Both the position numbers and the translations under genes were made by a program. From Rhynchosporium graminicola (Eukaryota; Ascomycota; Leotiomycetes; Helotiales; Ploettnerulaceae), in the NCBI GenBank assembly GCA_900074885.1, contig FJUW01000039.1, forward strand, positions 351,012-415,011: 64,000 bases of DNA. The letters are read 5' to 3'. Shown here piece by piece: positions 11,897-23,073 of this stretch (position 1 is its first letter; the number at the start of each line of letters is the position of its first letter). The notes beneath the pieces were generated by a model. That model was given only the letters and a program-made list of their open reading frames with translations, ran no database searches and was not told the origin of the DNA.

Positions 11897-12446
11897 TGTG
11901 ATTTTGGGTGAGTATGATGATTGTGCTGGAGACCAGTATTCTAGCTCCCCGCTCGTTGAAACTCGGTGCTATTATGACTTTACTATTTGTGATTGGCAGT
12001 TTGTATGTTTTCATTTGCCTGATAGTATAGGCGTTACGAGGAAATGCATGGATCGGGATACATTTAGCGACGGAGCGGCTATCCCACTCTCTGAGCGGCA
12101 TTTAATCGCAAAGTCGTCGAACTCAGCTATGATAGCTTTTCTTCAGTCTGAAAACACTAAATTAATTGCCAACATATTGCTAGGTGTTCCGACAGATATC
12201 CCCGAAACCATCGCTTATGTTCTTCCATCAACCCATACTACATCTCAACTAGCCGGGCACATTTCCCAATTCAACGCAGCCAACCTGCACTGAAATAGGA
12301 GTCTAGCAAATAAACGTAAAGTTCACCGGGAGACCAAGAAATCAGATGAGGTCGGTGGAGAATCTCGCTTTCCAACGGAGTAGAGTATTGTTCGTAGCAT
12401 ATTGATACTAACAACACTTCATAACTAGTAGAAGTTCCCGCATGAG

Positions 12447-12464
12447 TGAGAGAGAGAGAGAGAG
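12447..12464. repeat. GA dinucleotide microsatellite
   Basis: Nine uninterrupted GA units in intergenic DNA. Confidence 0.9.
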
Positions 12465-13467
12465 CAACAGCAGCCGCACATGGCTAAGTAGCTTTAATCT
12501 TTCTATTGTTCTTCTTGAATTATTTTATTTTATTTTGTGTACTATTCACTATAACTTCTCTGGTGCAAGAGCGAGGAATGAATATGTCCTGTAGATATCT
12601 CGGAAGCTCTTTCTTGCTCTTCTCCTCTCTTCTCTTTTCTGTAGATACAGTAGGTGAATAAGTCTCCGCATGCTTCAGAGTCTTTTCCTTCCACGAATTA
12701 GAGCCTATTGAGTCGAGTTTTGGAGGGTGGGTTTAGGACGAATACAAGGACGAGGATTGCGTATGGAAATGAGATGAGTGGTGACTCCACCTACTCTAGG
12801 TAGGAGGTAGGTAGGTAGGCATAATCGTGCTATAGCTACCTTACTGACTGACCTCTGATTGGGTTGGGGTGGGGTCAACGTAGGTAGGTACTTAGTAGAT
12901 ATGCAATTGACTTTGATCTCTATCTCAATCCCGGTGTCATGCGGGGAGAAGGTACTCACTCGGCTTGTCAGGCTTGACATCAAGGGTTCGGTTCTAACCA
13001 AAAATTCACTGGAAAGCCAAACCCGCCGTGGGCAGGCAGGTTCAGTCAGGCAGACCTTCGAAGGCACCGAACCGAGTACGGTACTAGCTATGACATGAGT
13101 CGCTCTGATGGATGAATATGTATCTCGTATTGAAATGGGAGAACGAGGGGATGGGCATTCGCAAATCACGGGAATTACTTACCGGCGGAGCAGGGTTGGA
13201 GTTTTCCGACAAGTCAAAAGTCGAGAGGAAGAGAAGAGGACGAAGTTTATCTCATTTGCTGGGAGCATTTGGAGTGTATGGTACTGTACCTACTCGTACA
13301 GTATGTATATTTAGCTCTTTTAAGGCTGTGCAGGTGGGTGTGACCAGGGTTGTTGTCATTCACGGAATGGGTAACGAACGTAAGCAAGCGTAAGCAAGTG
13401 CCCAAGCGCGGGTTGTGAAACACTTGATGCTGGAGAATCGAGGGAAACGTGATCTGGCGATGTATGT

Positions 13468-13489
13468 GTATATATATATATATATATAT
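13468..13489. repeat. TA dinucleotide microsatellite
   Basis: About eleven TA units preceded by TGTATG, in intergenic DNA. Confidence 0.9.
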
Positions 13490-14303
13490 GGAAATATATA
13501 CACATTTGCTCGAGGGCTGAACTTCGGATGAGTGGGGATTCGGTCAAGGGAGTGGTGAGTTGGTGATCCTACTGGTGTAGTGTACAGGTAATCTGGGCGG
13601 TCGCTGTGGTGGAACCAGAGTTCAATGAGGATGAATCGATTGGATGCACAGCACAGCCACGGCTGCTGACGAGCTTGAGATGCGGACTGCTCGAGACTTG
13701 CAGCGACAGCTTGGAAGTTTAATTGAAAGAGAGTTGAAGCTTAGGACTCCTCGGTGAGGTTATATCCAAATACAAGCAGTACTTGACTACAGTATTACAG
13801 TCACTAATGACTTGTAATTAGGGGTCCTTTTCAAAGCCAGGGTTTTGACTGGGGAAGTGTTGGGGGGCAGCTACACAGGGAGGGGATTTCAGCCAAGTAG
13901 AGTAAAGGGAATGCCAATTCCGCTGCTACTGTACTTTCTCAGACGGTCCTCAGAATGCCTCGTGTACTAACTATAATATCAAGGGTTATTGTACCTAAGT
14001 CATTGTCTCTTATGAATCACAGACTCGCAACCGGAGCAGAGATGGATGAATATACAGTACAATACGTCCATGAACATCTCTTCTTTAGTATCATGATGAA
14101 TTCGGATAATGACTGTTGACACAACTACCGAGTCAATCCGAACCCGAATCAACATTCGCATCTGCAAGTAATATATATCTACGAGTAATATACATCTGTG
14201 CATTCATGATTGTTCTGTAAACGCTACTTACTTACTACCTTGGTCCTGCCCAGCCAGTTCCTGGTTCCCGTCGTTTCCAGGTTGCATTGCAGCCTTTCGC
14301 TTA

Positions 14304-14400
14304 CTTATATAATACTGTACCTCTCCTCTCTCTCGGCTCTCTTGTCTTCCCGTCCGCGTCCAACACCCAACCTTCACCCTTCAACTCTCCCTTCGCCACC
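14304..14400 (+). promoter_or_regulatory. Putative core promoter of the ADAM gene
   Basis: A TATA-like CTTATATAATA at 14,304-14,314 is followed by a long C/T-rich tract to about 14,400, the arrangement common before fungal transcription starts. The ADAM start codon lies about 300 nt further on, leaving room for a long 5' leader. This rests on composition and position only. Confidence 0.3.
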
Positions 14401-14701
14401 TATTTCCGAAGTACTTCTTCTACGCACAAATAATAATATACCACAGCCGTCGTTCGTTTGCGCTGGTTCTCGCTGGTCGACTGATTGTACACATCTTCTT
14501 TGTCGGATTCAATTACATTTATCGTATCGTCTTATAATCTTTGTCAGGGTGGCTGAATGACAATCGTCCGGACGACGGGTTCGGGTTTGGATTCGGCGTG
14601 AAGCACAACGCCTACCTCATCGGCGAAGCAGGGCGCATATCTTCGAGTCTCCTTCTCTGCCTGTCTCTCTTCTGCGATCAGCACATCACACTCCAGAGAC
14701 A

Positions 14702-17228
14702 ATGTACATTCTGCGTAGCATAGCGGCGGCCCTGGTCAGCTCATGTCTTTACCACATTTCATACGGTATGCGGTACGCCATCGTGATTCCCTTTCCCGAC
14801 TGACACATGCAGCACACTCGCAAGAAAGGAATCCTTTAAAATACCTGTCGCTGGTGGAAAACACACGAATCAATACGCCCTCGCATCGAATACACGCCCT
14901 ATCGAAATACGAAATTACCTTCGACTTACACGACAGCAAACAAAGGATCAGGCTGACACTAGCTCCGAACCACGATATTATTCAGGATGGAGCGACGATA
15001 GTACACCTCAAACCGGATGGATCGATAAAGACCGAAGAGTTAATAGATCGCTCGGAATACAGAGTGTTCAAAGGCCAGGCGTGGTTACAACATCAAGTTG
15101 GGGCTGAGTGGACAAATGTTGGCTGGGCGAGAATTATGGTACAGCAGGATGGTACCGAACCCCTATTCGAGGGTGCTTTCAGAGTCGATGGGGATCATCA
15201 CCATGTCCAGACGAGGACGCATTACATGCAGACGAGACATGCCAAGGATCCAATACCGGAGGCGAAAGATAAAGAGTACATGGTTGTCTGGAGGGATTCT
15301 GATGTTGCTGCTGATTCATTCATGGATTCAGGTGGGCATGCTCATGGGGAGTTGAAAAGAGGGCTCGGGCAGGATGGGTCGTGCTCTGCGGAAGTTTTAT
15401 CCTTTAATACTCAAACAGATCACCCGATCTATACAGGAATGGGCAATCGTGACGACGACTTTGGATCTACATATACCAAGAAGCTCTTCGGTCGACAGAT
15501 TGATGGACAGACTGTTGGAAATTCGGCTGGTGTCAACCTTGCGAGTACGATCGGGAATTCAGCTGGATGTCCTTCAACCCGGAAGGTTGCACTTGTTGGT
15601 GTTGCCACGGACTGCACCTATACCTCCGATTTTAACTCGACCTCATCGGCTAGATCGAACATCATCAGTGTTATGAACATGGCTTCGGTCCAGTACGAGG
15701 ATAGTTTCAACATCACTCTGGGTCTCCGGAATCTTACAATCAGCGATGCTGTCTGTCCTGGAACACCGACATCGACCGCTCCTTGGAATATTGGATGCAG
15801 TGATTCAGTCAATATTCAGGATCGCCTGAATCTTTTCTCCGCTTGGAGAGGGCAACGTCCAGACAACAATGCTTACTGGACTCTTCTCAGCAAATGTGCC
15901 ACTGGATCTGCCGTGGGACTTGCGTGGTTAGGACAAGCTTGTGTTGCTACATCTCAGGTCGCCTCATCATCTTCCGGAAACGAGACAGTCAGTGGAGCCA
16001 ATGTCGTGGTTAGGACCAGTACCGAATGGCAAGTTATTGCTCACGAGACCGGTCATACCTTTGGTGCAGTCCATGATTGTAACTCCGCTACATGCAACGA
16101 TGGCAGGACTGCTGCTTCTCAGCAATGCTGCCCATTGAGTGCTCAGACTTGTGACGCAGGTGCCCAGTTCATCATGAATCCATCCACTGGACCCAATATA
16201 CAAAAATTCTCGCCATGTACCATTGGAAATATTTGCAATGCCATCGGAAGAAACAGCGTCAAAACGAGTTGCTTGACAGCCAACAAAGACGTCACTACTA
16301 TCTCTGGTAGTCAGTGTGGAAATGGTATTGTCGAGTCTGGCGAGGATTGTGATTGTGGTGGATCTGCAGGATGTGGAGATAACAAATGCTGTGATGCAGC
16401 GACTTGCAAATTCAAGCAGAGAGCTGTTTGTGATCCTAGCAACGAGGACTGCTGCACTGGTAGCTGTCAGTTTGCATCGAACGGCACGGTTTGTCGGGGA
16501 AGCACTGGAACTTGCGATCCTCAAGAGACATGCAGTGGTACATCATCTACTTGCCCTGCTGATGCCACAGCACCTGATGGTAAATATTCATTCCTAGGAT
16601 TTTGGAGAATTGAACATTGCTAACACAATTAGGTACATCCTGCGGTATCAGCGGCGGCGGTCTCTCTTGCGCCTCGGGTCAATGTACATCCCGGGACCTT
16701 CAGTGCAAAACCTTGATGGGTTCTTTCACCCAAGAAAACGACACTTACGCTTGCTCGCCCTCTGGCTGTCAAATATCCTGCGCCTCGCCCGAATTTGGCA
16801 GCAACGTATGCTACAAAATGCAACAGAACTTCCTCGAAGGAACTCCCTGTGGCGGAGGCGGCAAATGCATTTTGGGATCCTGTCAAGGTTCCAGTGTAGG
16901 TAAGGAAATCACAAGCTGGATCGCGAAAAACCAGACGCTCGTCATTGGTATCGCGGCTGCTATCGGCGGTCTAGTTGTCCTCGCTATGTTGAGTTGTTGC
17001 GTATCAAGGTGTAGACAAAGACGTCGATCTCGTGCTATGAAAAATGCTCCCCCGCCACCAGGATGGGCAGGTGCTCCGGGATGGGGAATGGCACCAGCGC
17101 CAACTCATGGTCCGCAGATCGCGAATCAGGGACACCATAGTGCGCAAGGAAGTTGGGAGAATGGAAGGTGGAAACCACCGACTCAGCCGGCTACGGCGTA
17201 CTATCAGCCGAGTGTGAGGTATGCTTGA
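14702..17228 (+). CDS. ADAM-family metalloprotease-disintegrin, membrane anchored (fungal ADM-B type)
   Basis: Three exons, 14702-14765, 14813-16579 and 16633-17228, encode 808 aa; the introns of 47 and 53 nt preserve the frame. The short first exon supplies a signal peptide (MYILRSIAAALVSS..) that a start at 14,743 would miss, hence this start. The order is prodomain (about 25-270), reprolysin-like catalytic domain (about 280-505) with the zinc site H432-E433-x2-H436-x5-H442-D and a Met-turn region IMNP, Cys-rich disintegrin module (from about 522, starting CGNG..ESGEDCDCG), a further Cys-rich part, one membrane helix (about 713-735), a CCVSRCRQRRR stop-transfer patch, and a Pro/Gly-rich cytoplasmic tail. 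All catalytic residues are present, so it should be active at the cell surface or in the secretory pathway. Substrates cannot be inferred. Confidence 0.94.
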
Positions 17229-18448
17229 GTGATTCGATTGTAGCATTCTAAATTAGACAATGGTTGGATGTAGATAAGGAACACTCTTTGGAAATACATA
17301 CCGTTCATTGTGTTACACATTCATGGCTTGAATACGCTTTTTCGCGGTTCCATTTTGGGTGAACATGGTGTTAGAACTGGGGTCGGGTTCGCTTTACGTG
17401 CATGGCGGCGAGTATTAATGGTATTGTGAAAGCGCCGCTTTACTACTTGTCGAATACCCTTTTATCAACCAGGCGTGTACCGGTTCGTTGGGTGGCAAGA
17501 AGGCAAAGCCGAGGATGAAAGATGTGGCATTGTATTGTTTGTGGGTGGTCACGGCTGTATTGGACAAAATAGCGAGGCAAGAGCGAACTTTCGCACAATA
17601 ACAACTCAGATGAGAGTATGGGGCCTGAGAAGCTCGACTATGTTCTTAGGGATTGGCTTTCAAGGGAACGTTGCGAAGCTTCAGAGTCACAATTTTCAGG
17701 ACACGATCTTCTGGAGCAGGATCTGTGATTGAGAAATGAGCCCTGTTACTGTCTTTATATTGCTATAAGTAAAGGCTTGCTTGACTTTTCATCCTGCGCA
17801 AGTCTTCGATAGATATTGATCTGAGAGTTGGAGACATCGTCGGAAGAACGTGTCTCTCTGAGACTCTGCCCCCCCGCAAGTCTTACCGATTGCGCAGCCC
17901 GCCAGTTTAGCCTCGTAACCTAAAAGAGAGGCGAACGAGGCATATTCTTCCAACTGACACGAACTGGTAGTGTGTGAGAGAGAGTATCGAGATGTACGTA
18001 AAGAAGCCAGCGGCGGTAATTATTCCCAGGCAGCAGCAACAGCTATAATGTCCTCAGGAAGCGCACTTTGACGATACCTTGGTTCTGCTTTTTCAGGCTT
18101 TTTTCAATGGAATATCACCGCTCGTTCAGGAAGTGAAGAGATTTATCATAGCTGAGGAACCAAATCTCTGTGCTTTTGACCACTTCGGAAACGTGCAACT
18201 ACGATATGTTAGTTAATATTCAATACGCCTCATCGGGTTTCTAGAGGCTTCCTCGATACGCTCACATTCTTCCCCATTCCGTCGTTGGAGAGCGCGCAGC
18301 ACTTATTTCACTCGTTTACTATCTGGCCAATATCTCCATTCCCAGGAGCTCGTTTGTAAGGTCGTACTCCTTGGTCACGTTTTTCGGTTTGGATTATTTC
18401 CCCAAAGTTGCTGTCCTTGCTGGTGCGATATGTTGAAGCTAGTCGAGC
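17229..18448. other. Intergenic region after the ADAM gene
   Basis: It holds the 3' UTR and then non-coding sequence. The 85-codon frame at 17,475-17,732 has no recognisable pattern and a poorly supported start. No repeat structure is seen apart from a C-run near 17,870. Confidence 0.5.
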
Positions 18449-19170
18449 GAGGCTCGGGGTTTCTGGAGAGTGCAAGCACGATAGACACTTCAAGTAGGAA
18501 TGTTTGGGACGTGCAATGGAGCGGTGAGAGGGTCCCAATACGCGAGTGGCCGACTGTCTGATTCCAACTCTGCCCTCTCCGTGGATGCAACTCCACTCTG
18601 TGAACTGTCAAATCAAAGGTCAATAAGCATAACGATACTAGACACAATCAGCGCAGCAGCGGATGGTAGTAATCCGCTTGACCTTTCACCTGGAATATCT
18701 ATGTCCAGCGCTCCTTGCATCTCTGGGAAGTCCAGGTCTTGCTGCTCATGGTTCTACGTGACTTAATTCACCTATTCGATCGCTCGCTCCCAATTTAGGG
18801 GAACAATCTTGTTTTCTTGCTCTCCCTTACTATCTTTTGGCGGCGAGTCATCTCTGAGTAAGATAGGTGCTGTTGTAGCTGCCAGGATAGCAACGTTATC
18901 ACCATCGGAAAGCCCAGGCGTCGGATATATGTCATTATCCTTAATTGCCCCGGCTAAGGTTACACTTCGCCGGTGAAGAATTTGGTCTGCCTCGCTCTTA
19001 TATAATCATAGCCGATGCACTTGCAGCTATAATTGGGCTGGTACTTACGTGCAACTGCCAGGTCGCTTAATAGCCAATTGTAAATAAAGCTGGATACTCA
19101 GGAGACCGACTAAAATCTCCTTCATTCGTTTGAGATTTTCGAAAGCAAGAGCGGAACTTATTTGGTACAT
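18449..19170 (-). pseudogene. Decayed gene of unknown family
   Basis: On the minus strand an ATG at 19170 opens a convincing coding exon (19049-19170; MYQISSALAFENLKRMKEIL..). A 54-nt GTAAGT..GAG intron (18995-19048) and a second exon follow. The second frame reads well to TAG at 18772, giving 114 codons, but the same frame continues with protein-like sequence past TAG, TAA and TAG within 20 nt (for example QQDLDFPEMQGALDIDIPGE, then a hydrophobic stretch) to a TGA near 18,615 and beyond. The clustered stops suggest a longer gene killed by C-to-T changes. A real 114-aa gene that stops at 18772 is the alternative. The family is not recognised. Confidence 0.45.
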
Positions 19171-21336
19171 TTGGCTAGATCTAACTTACATATACTACTA
19201 GAGGGACATCTAGGGCTTCTTAGGAATTCAACTGTGCTTGAATAGTTGAATTCTGTGAGCTCGAGGGCTCGTTTTTAGTCGGGGTTAGCGATTGTCCCGC
19301 GGTAAATAATGTTGAGATATAGTATAACTCTACGATATATAATTAGTTTTAGCTTAAAACTATGTAGTATCTACCTTTAATATATACACTTATGATCCTC
19401 AAATAAAGATCTAATATTTCAAATGAAAAAGTAAGTTGATTGACTTTAGCAGTGAGAATATGCAGAATAGATCAGTGTTGCAAGTGATACGAGTGTGGAC
19501 AATGCAGTTCTCGTTAAGATGTTCTTCATCTCATGGGCTTGCTTTACATCGATTCCGCTCTCTGTACTCCTCTTTAGGTACTAGATAGCACACCGTCATA
19601 CGGCCAATCAATAAATGCGATTTCAAATTGTATACCGTGCAAACATGATCACAGCTCCTGCGCTTGTTCTCACAAGGTATTGCTTCCTCCTCAATCTCTC
19701 GCTCATTTGCCTTCCATACCTACGCAAACTAATCATCGGTTCCCCTCCCTCTTCCAGCCGGAGAGTCAGTGTTTTTAGGACTTTAGGTGACAGGTTGATG
19801 TACTGTAGAGGTGTTTCATGGTGGTATAGATTCGCATCAACGATTGATATATGTGATATCACTAGAACATTATAAGTGAAAATTGACTGACTACCTCCTG
19901 CCCAAATGCGTGTTCCTTCTGCCCAGACAGTATGGAAGTACCTACCACAGGGGGTACAGATATGATGGATGCTGTTGGAATGCGGTCGTCTCAGCTTAGG
20001 CGTGGGATTTAGTACTGTTTTGGCTAGGCGGCCGCATGCCCAGACTGAGCGGCCGCCACCGGCCAGGCATTCAGGCAACAGGACATCCTACAGTAACAAC
20101 AAACCGGATATCCTAAAAACACCGACAATCCAAGTAGTAGAGAGGGGAAACCGACGATTAGTAACTCTAATAGAGGGCTACAACTTCCCAAGTACGAATA
20201 GGATCTAATCGAAACTTGATGGAGAAAGTGTAAAACTGAGCACAAGGTACTAATTACGAATACTTCATCCAAAGCGAGCTTGCGAGCTTTGAATTAGGTA
20301 CGTTTAGGCGGGGGCGGGTCCAAAGCCCCCTCGGCCTTTTAGGCCTAGAACCGCTGTATGATTAAAATGAACAAATCAAATGATTCGGTTTAACTCTACT
20401 TGGTTTTTCACTGCTTGTACCGCAGGAGTCCTATATCGTTACAGCTATACAAGATATCATCGACGAGAAGCTCTAAAAATCTACCGATTGTAGGCTATGG
20501 GAAGCCATACGTAAGGCCTAGGAAGCAGTCACTAATAAAAGGATCGAGGAATTAGTCAGGGAAGTGTCTAAAAGATACAAGGTAGTAATCAAAGCAAATG
20601 AAGCGTATTTAAAACACTAGGGATATTTTTTTAAAGCAGCATTACTATCTATCTGAGCTTACATAGGTATTATACACAGACGCTAATCAATAGATCTCTA
20701 TGGCCTACAGAGGTACCGCGGTTAAGTGCTGTCCCGGGTGAGGCAGGGGTTTGGAAGACTTTACTTCAAAATCTTAATATCTCTTGATCACACTGGGTCC
20801 CTCTTTGGTACTTGAGTAATTCCTCTCTTGCTTTTAGACCTAGTTATTGCCATTCGTAGTAAAGAGTCTCAACCCCTGCCTGACCGGGGATAACACTTAA
20901 CCGCTCTACGAAAGTACCTCTCTCCGTACACAGTATAACTTCAAACTTTATATCCTATTGCGCCAATCACAAAAAATTAAGACTGCATCTAATTTTTGCA
21001 CTTATCAGTTCGAATTCGTCCAGCTTTTCGTATGTCTATGCACGAACCCCCCAGCAATTGAGAGTACATCAACTAAACCGCACGACAGCTTCATCGGGTC
21101 AAAGTGATCCAGGTAATATAACGTACGTAATGAACCAGTTTCCATTCCAATTCTGCAGTACCGATCAATCTACTCTCTTGTGACACGGAGGCGACGAGAA
21201 AATGAGGAGATAGTTTGTGAAATGAAGGAAGGTGTGAGATCAAACATTTACAACTGATCTGGATAATGCCAGCGTTAAGAATCATGCCACCCTTCTCCTT
21301 CCCCATCTCGGTATTAGAACACTGATAGACTTGTAG
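19171..21336. other. Gene-poor spacer upstream of the permease gene
   Basis: AT-rich decayed sequence (19,250-19,450, 20,450-20,700) alternates with ordinary DNA. It contains the MITE-like element listed below and a GC-rich hairpin at 20,027-20,057 in which two GGCGGCCGC/GCGGCCGCC arms face each other across 13 nt. The minus-strand open frame 19,623-20,078 begins at TTG, not ATG, and matches nothing I know. Confidence 0.5.
20718..20904. mobile_element. MITE-like element with terminal inverted repeats
   Basis: The left end GCGGTTAAGTGCTGTCCCGG and the right end, read in reverse complement as GCGGTTAAGTGTTATCCCCG, match over about 34 bp including a shared AGGCAGGGGTT block. They enclose 187 bp with no coding capacity. 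TA dinucleotides lie 2 nt outside each arm, compatible with a Tc1/mariner-type TA target duplication if the ends are slightly longer. The transposase source is not in the window. Confidence 0.6.
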
Positions 21337-23073
21337 ATGGCCTCCAATAACGAATCGTTGACGGATGTAGAGAAGGGGCAGGCAAATGTCTCTCAATCTC
21401 AAACACAATTACCACCGTCACCCGAGAACCCCCCCTCCGAATTAGACCCCACAGTTCATATTAACGACCGTCTTTCGGTGCCGGACCACAAGATACTGCA
21501 ATGGACGCATCGTATTGAGCGTGTGCTTGGTTTAGAAGCTCGCGGTATCCATCGGGTTACGACAAGTGAGCAGACGGCTCGGACAACACTTGGGTTCTGG
21601 CAGATTGCCTTGATGTGGTTCTCAATCAACACTGCGCCTCAGAACATTACGCTTGCGAGCCTTGGGCGGGAACTGTATGGACTGGGCTTCAGAGATGCTG
21701 TTTTGCTTAGTGTGTCAGGTGGACTCATCGGATGTCTGCCCGTGGCTTATACAGCAGGATGGGGTCCTTGGAGTGGCAACCGAACAATGGTATCAGAAAG
21801 ATAGCTCATTAGATGGTTTAAGGCTAATTCTCTCTCAGATCTGTGCTAGATTTTCGATGGGATGGTGGCCAGTAAAACTCTGTGTCTTGTTCAACCTCGT
21901 AAACCTGATCGGCTATCCCATGATCGATGCGGTCGTAGCAGGCCAAATGCTCTCCGCTGTCTCTTCCAAAGGCACTCTGACCGTGGAGGTCGGAATTGTG
22001 ATTACCGCTCTCATAACATGGGTGGTTACGACTTTTGGAATCAAATTCTTCCATCATTTCGAGAGGTAAGTTTCTCATATCCTCGAGCTCTCGCCGACTC
22101 ACGATTTTCAGATGGGCTTTTATCCCTCAAACCATTGTCTTGTTGATACTAGCAGGAACAGCTGGACCGAAATTCGACGTGAATTCTCCGTCTACTGGCG
22201 AAGGGGCAACACTTGCAGGCAATCGGTTGAGTTTCTTTTCGGTTTGTTTGAGTTCAGCTGCCAGCTACGCTCCTGGCGCAGCCGATTATCTAGTGTATTG
22301 TGATCCCAAGATTGTCACCCGTTGGAAAGCAGCAGCTGCCACTTTCCTCGGACTCTCGCTCTCATTGACTTTTACCTTTGTACTGGGTGCTGGTCTCGCA
22401 TCAGGACTTCAGAATGATCCAACTTGGGAGGAGGCTGGTGCCGGAACTGGAGCGTTGATTGTTGCTGGCTTTAATGGACTCGGTGGTTTTGGGAAATTCT
22501 GCGCTGCTGTGTCGGCTTTAGGACTGATCCCGAACATGGTAGCCCCGACATACATCACCGGAATCGATTTCCAGATCCTGGGGAGATACTTTGCTACGGT
22601 GCCGAGATATATCTGGAACTCATTTGCTGTTGTTGTCTTCGCTGTGTGTGCCCTGGTAGGGAGGAACAGCCTTTCGGTCATCTTCACCAATTTCCTCGCT
22701 TTGATGGGTTATTGTAAGTCGAATTCCTCATCTGACCACCCACACTGTATACTAACAAGATCTAGGGGTCATAATATGGATCGCCATAACCCTGGAAGAA
22801 GAATTCCTCTTCCGCCGCCGACGCATGCCCAGCTTCGTTTGGAGCGACTGGAACGATCCATCCAAGCTCCCTATCGGCATTGCAGCACTCCTCGCATTCT
22901 GTGCTGGCTGGGCTGGTGCTGTGCTATGCATGGCGCAGTATTATTTCAAAGGCCCGTTGGCTGCTTTGGTGGGAGATAACGGTGCCGACATGGGGAATTA
23001 TGTGGGGTTCGGATGGGCTCTGCTTGTTTACCCGCCGTTGAGGTATTTGGAGCTGAAGCAGTTCGGCAGATAA
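21337..23073 (+). CDS. NCS1-family purine/cytosine permease (Fcy2/FcyB type)
   Basis: Four exons, 21337-21789, 21839-22065, 22112-22713 and 22766-23073, encode 529 aa. The introns of 49, 46, 48 and 52 nt class have GT..AG borders and keep frame (phases 0, 2, 1). The product is a plasma-membrane proton symporter for purines or cytosine. The hydrophilic N-terminus runs to the conserved ERVLGLEARGIHRV block. The first helices follow with the NCS1-typical MWFSINTAPQNI and a LGLGF-like turn. The pattern of about 12 hydrophobic segments includes APGAADYLVYCDPK and a C-terminal GNYVGFGWALLVYPPLRYLEL. The length is normal for the family and no damage is seen. It is the last intact gene before the decayed compartment. 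Substrate choice cannot be fixed by eye. Confidence 0.93.

Larger units (their letters stand above)
11897..14701. other. Long intergenic region upstream of the ADAM gene
   Basis: This 2.8-kb region has no supported gene. It holds a GA-dinucleotide run, a TA-dinucleotide run, GTAG/GGTA tetranucleotide tracts near 12,800-12,820 and 12,880, and a pyrimidine-rich stretch at 14,318-14,400 that looks like the core promoter or 5' UTR of the ADAM gene. Open frames here (for example 12,705-13,169) are repeat-rich and unsupported. Confidence 0.55.

Noticed and set aside
12705..13169. Minus-strand open frame upstream of the ADAM gene
   Set aside because: It crosses GTAG-type low-complexity tracts and has no domain-like features or splice context.
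19623..20078. Minus-strand open frame of 151 codons
   Set aside because: It begins at TTG rather than ATG, has odd composition and no recognisable motif; kept only as a note in the spacer.
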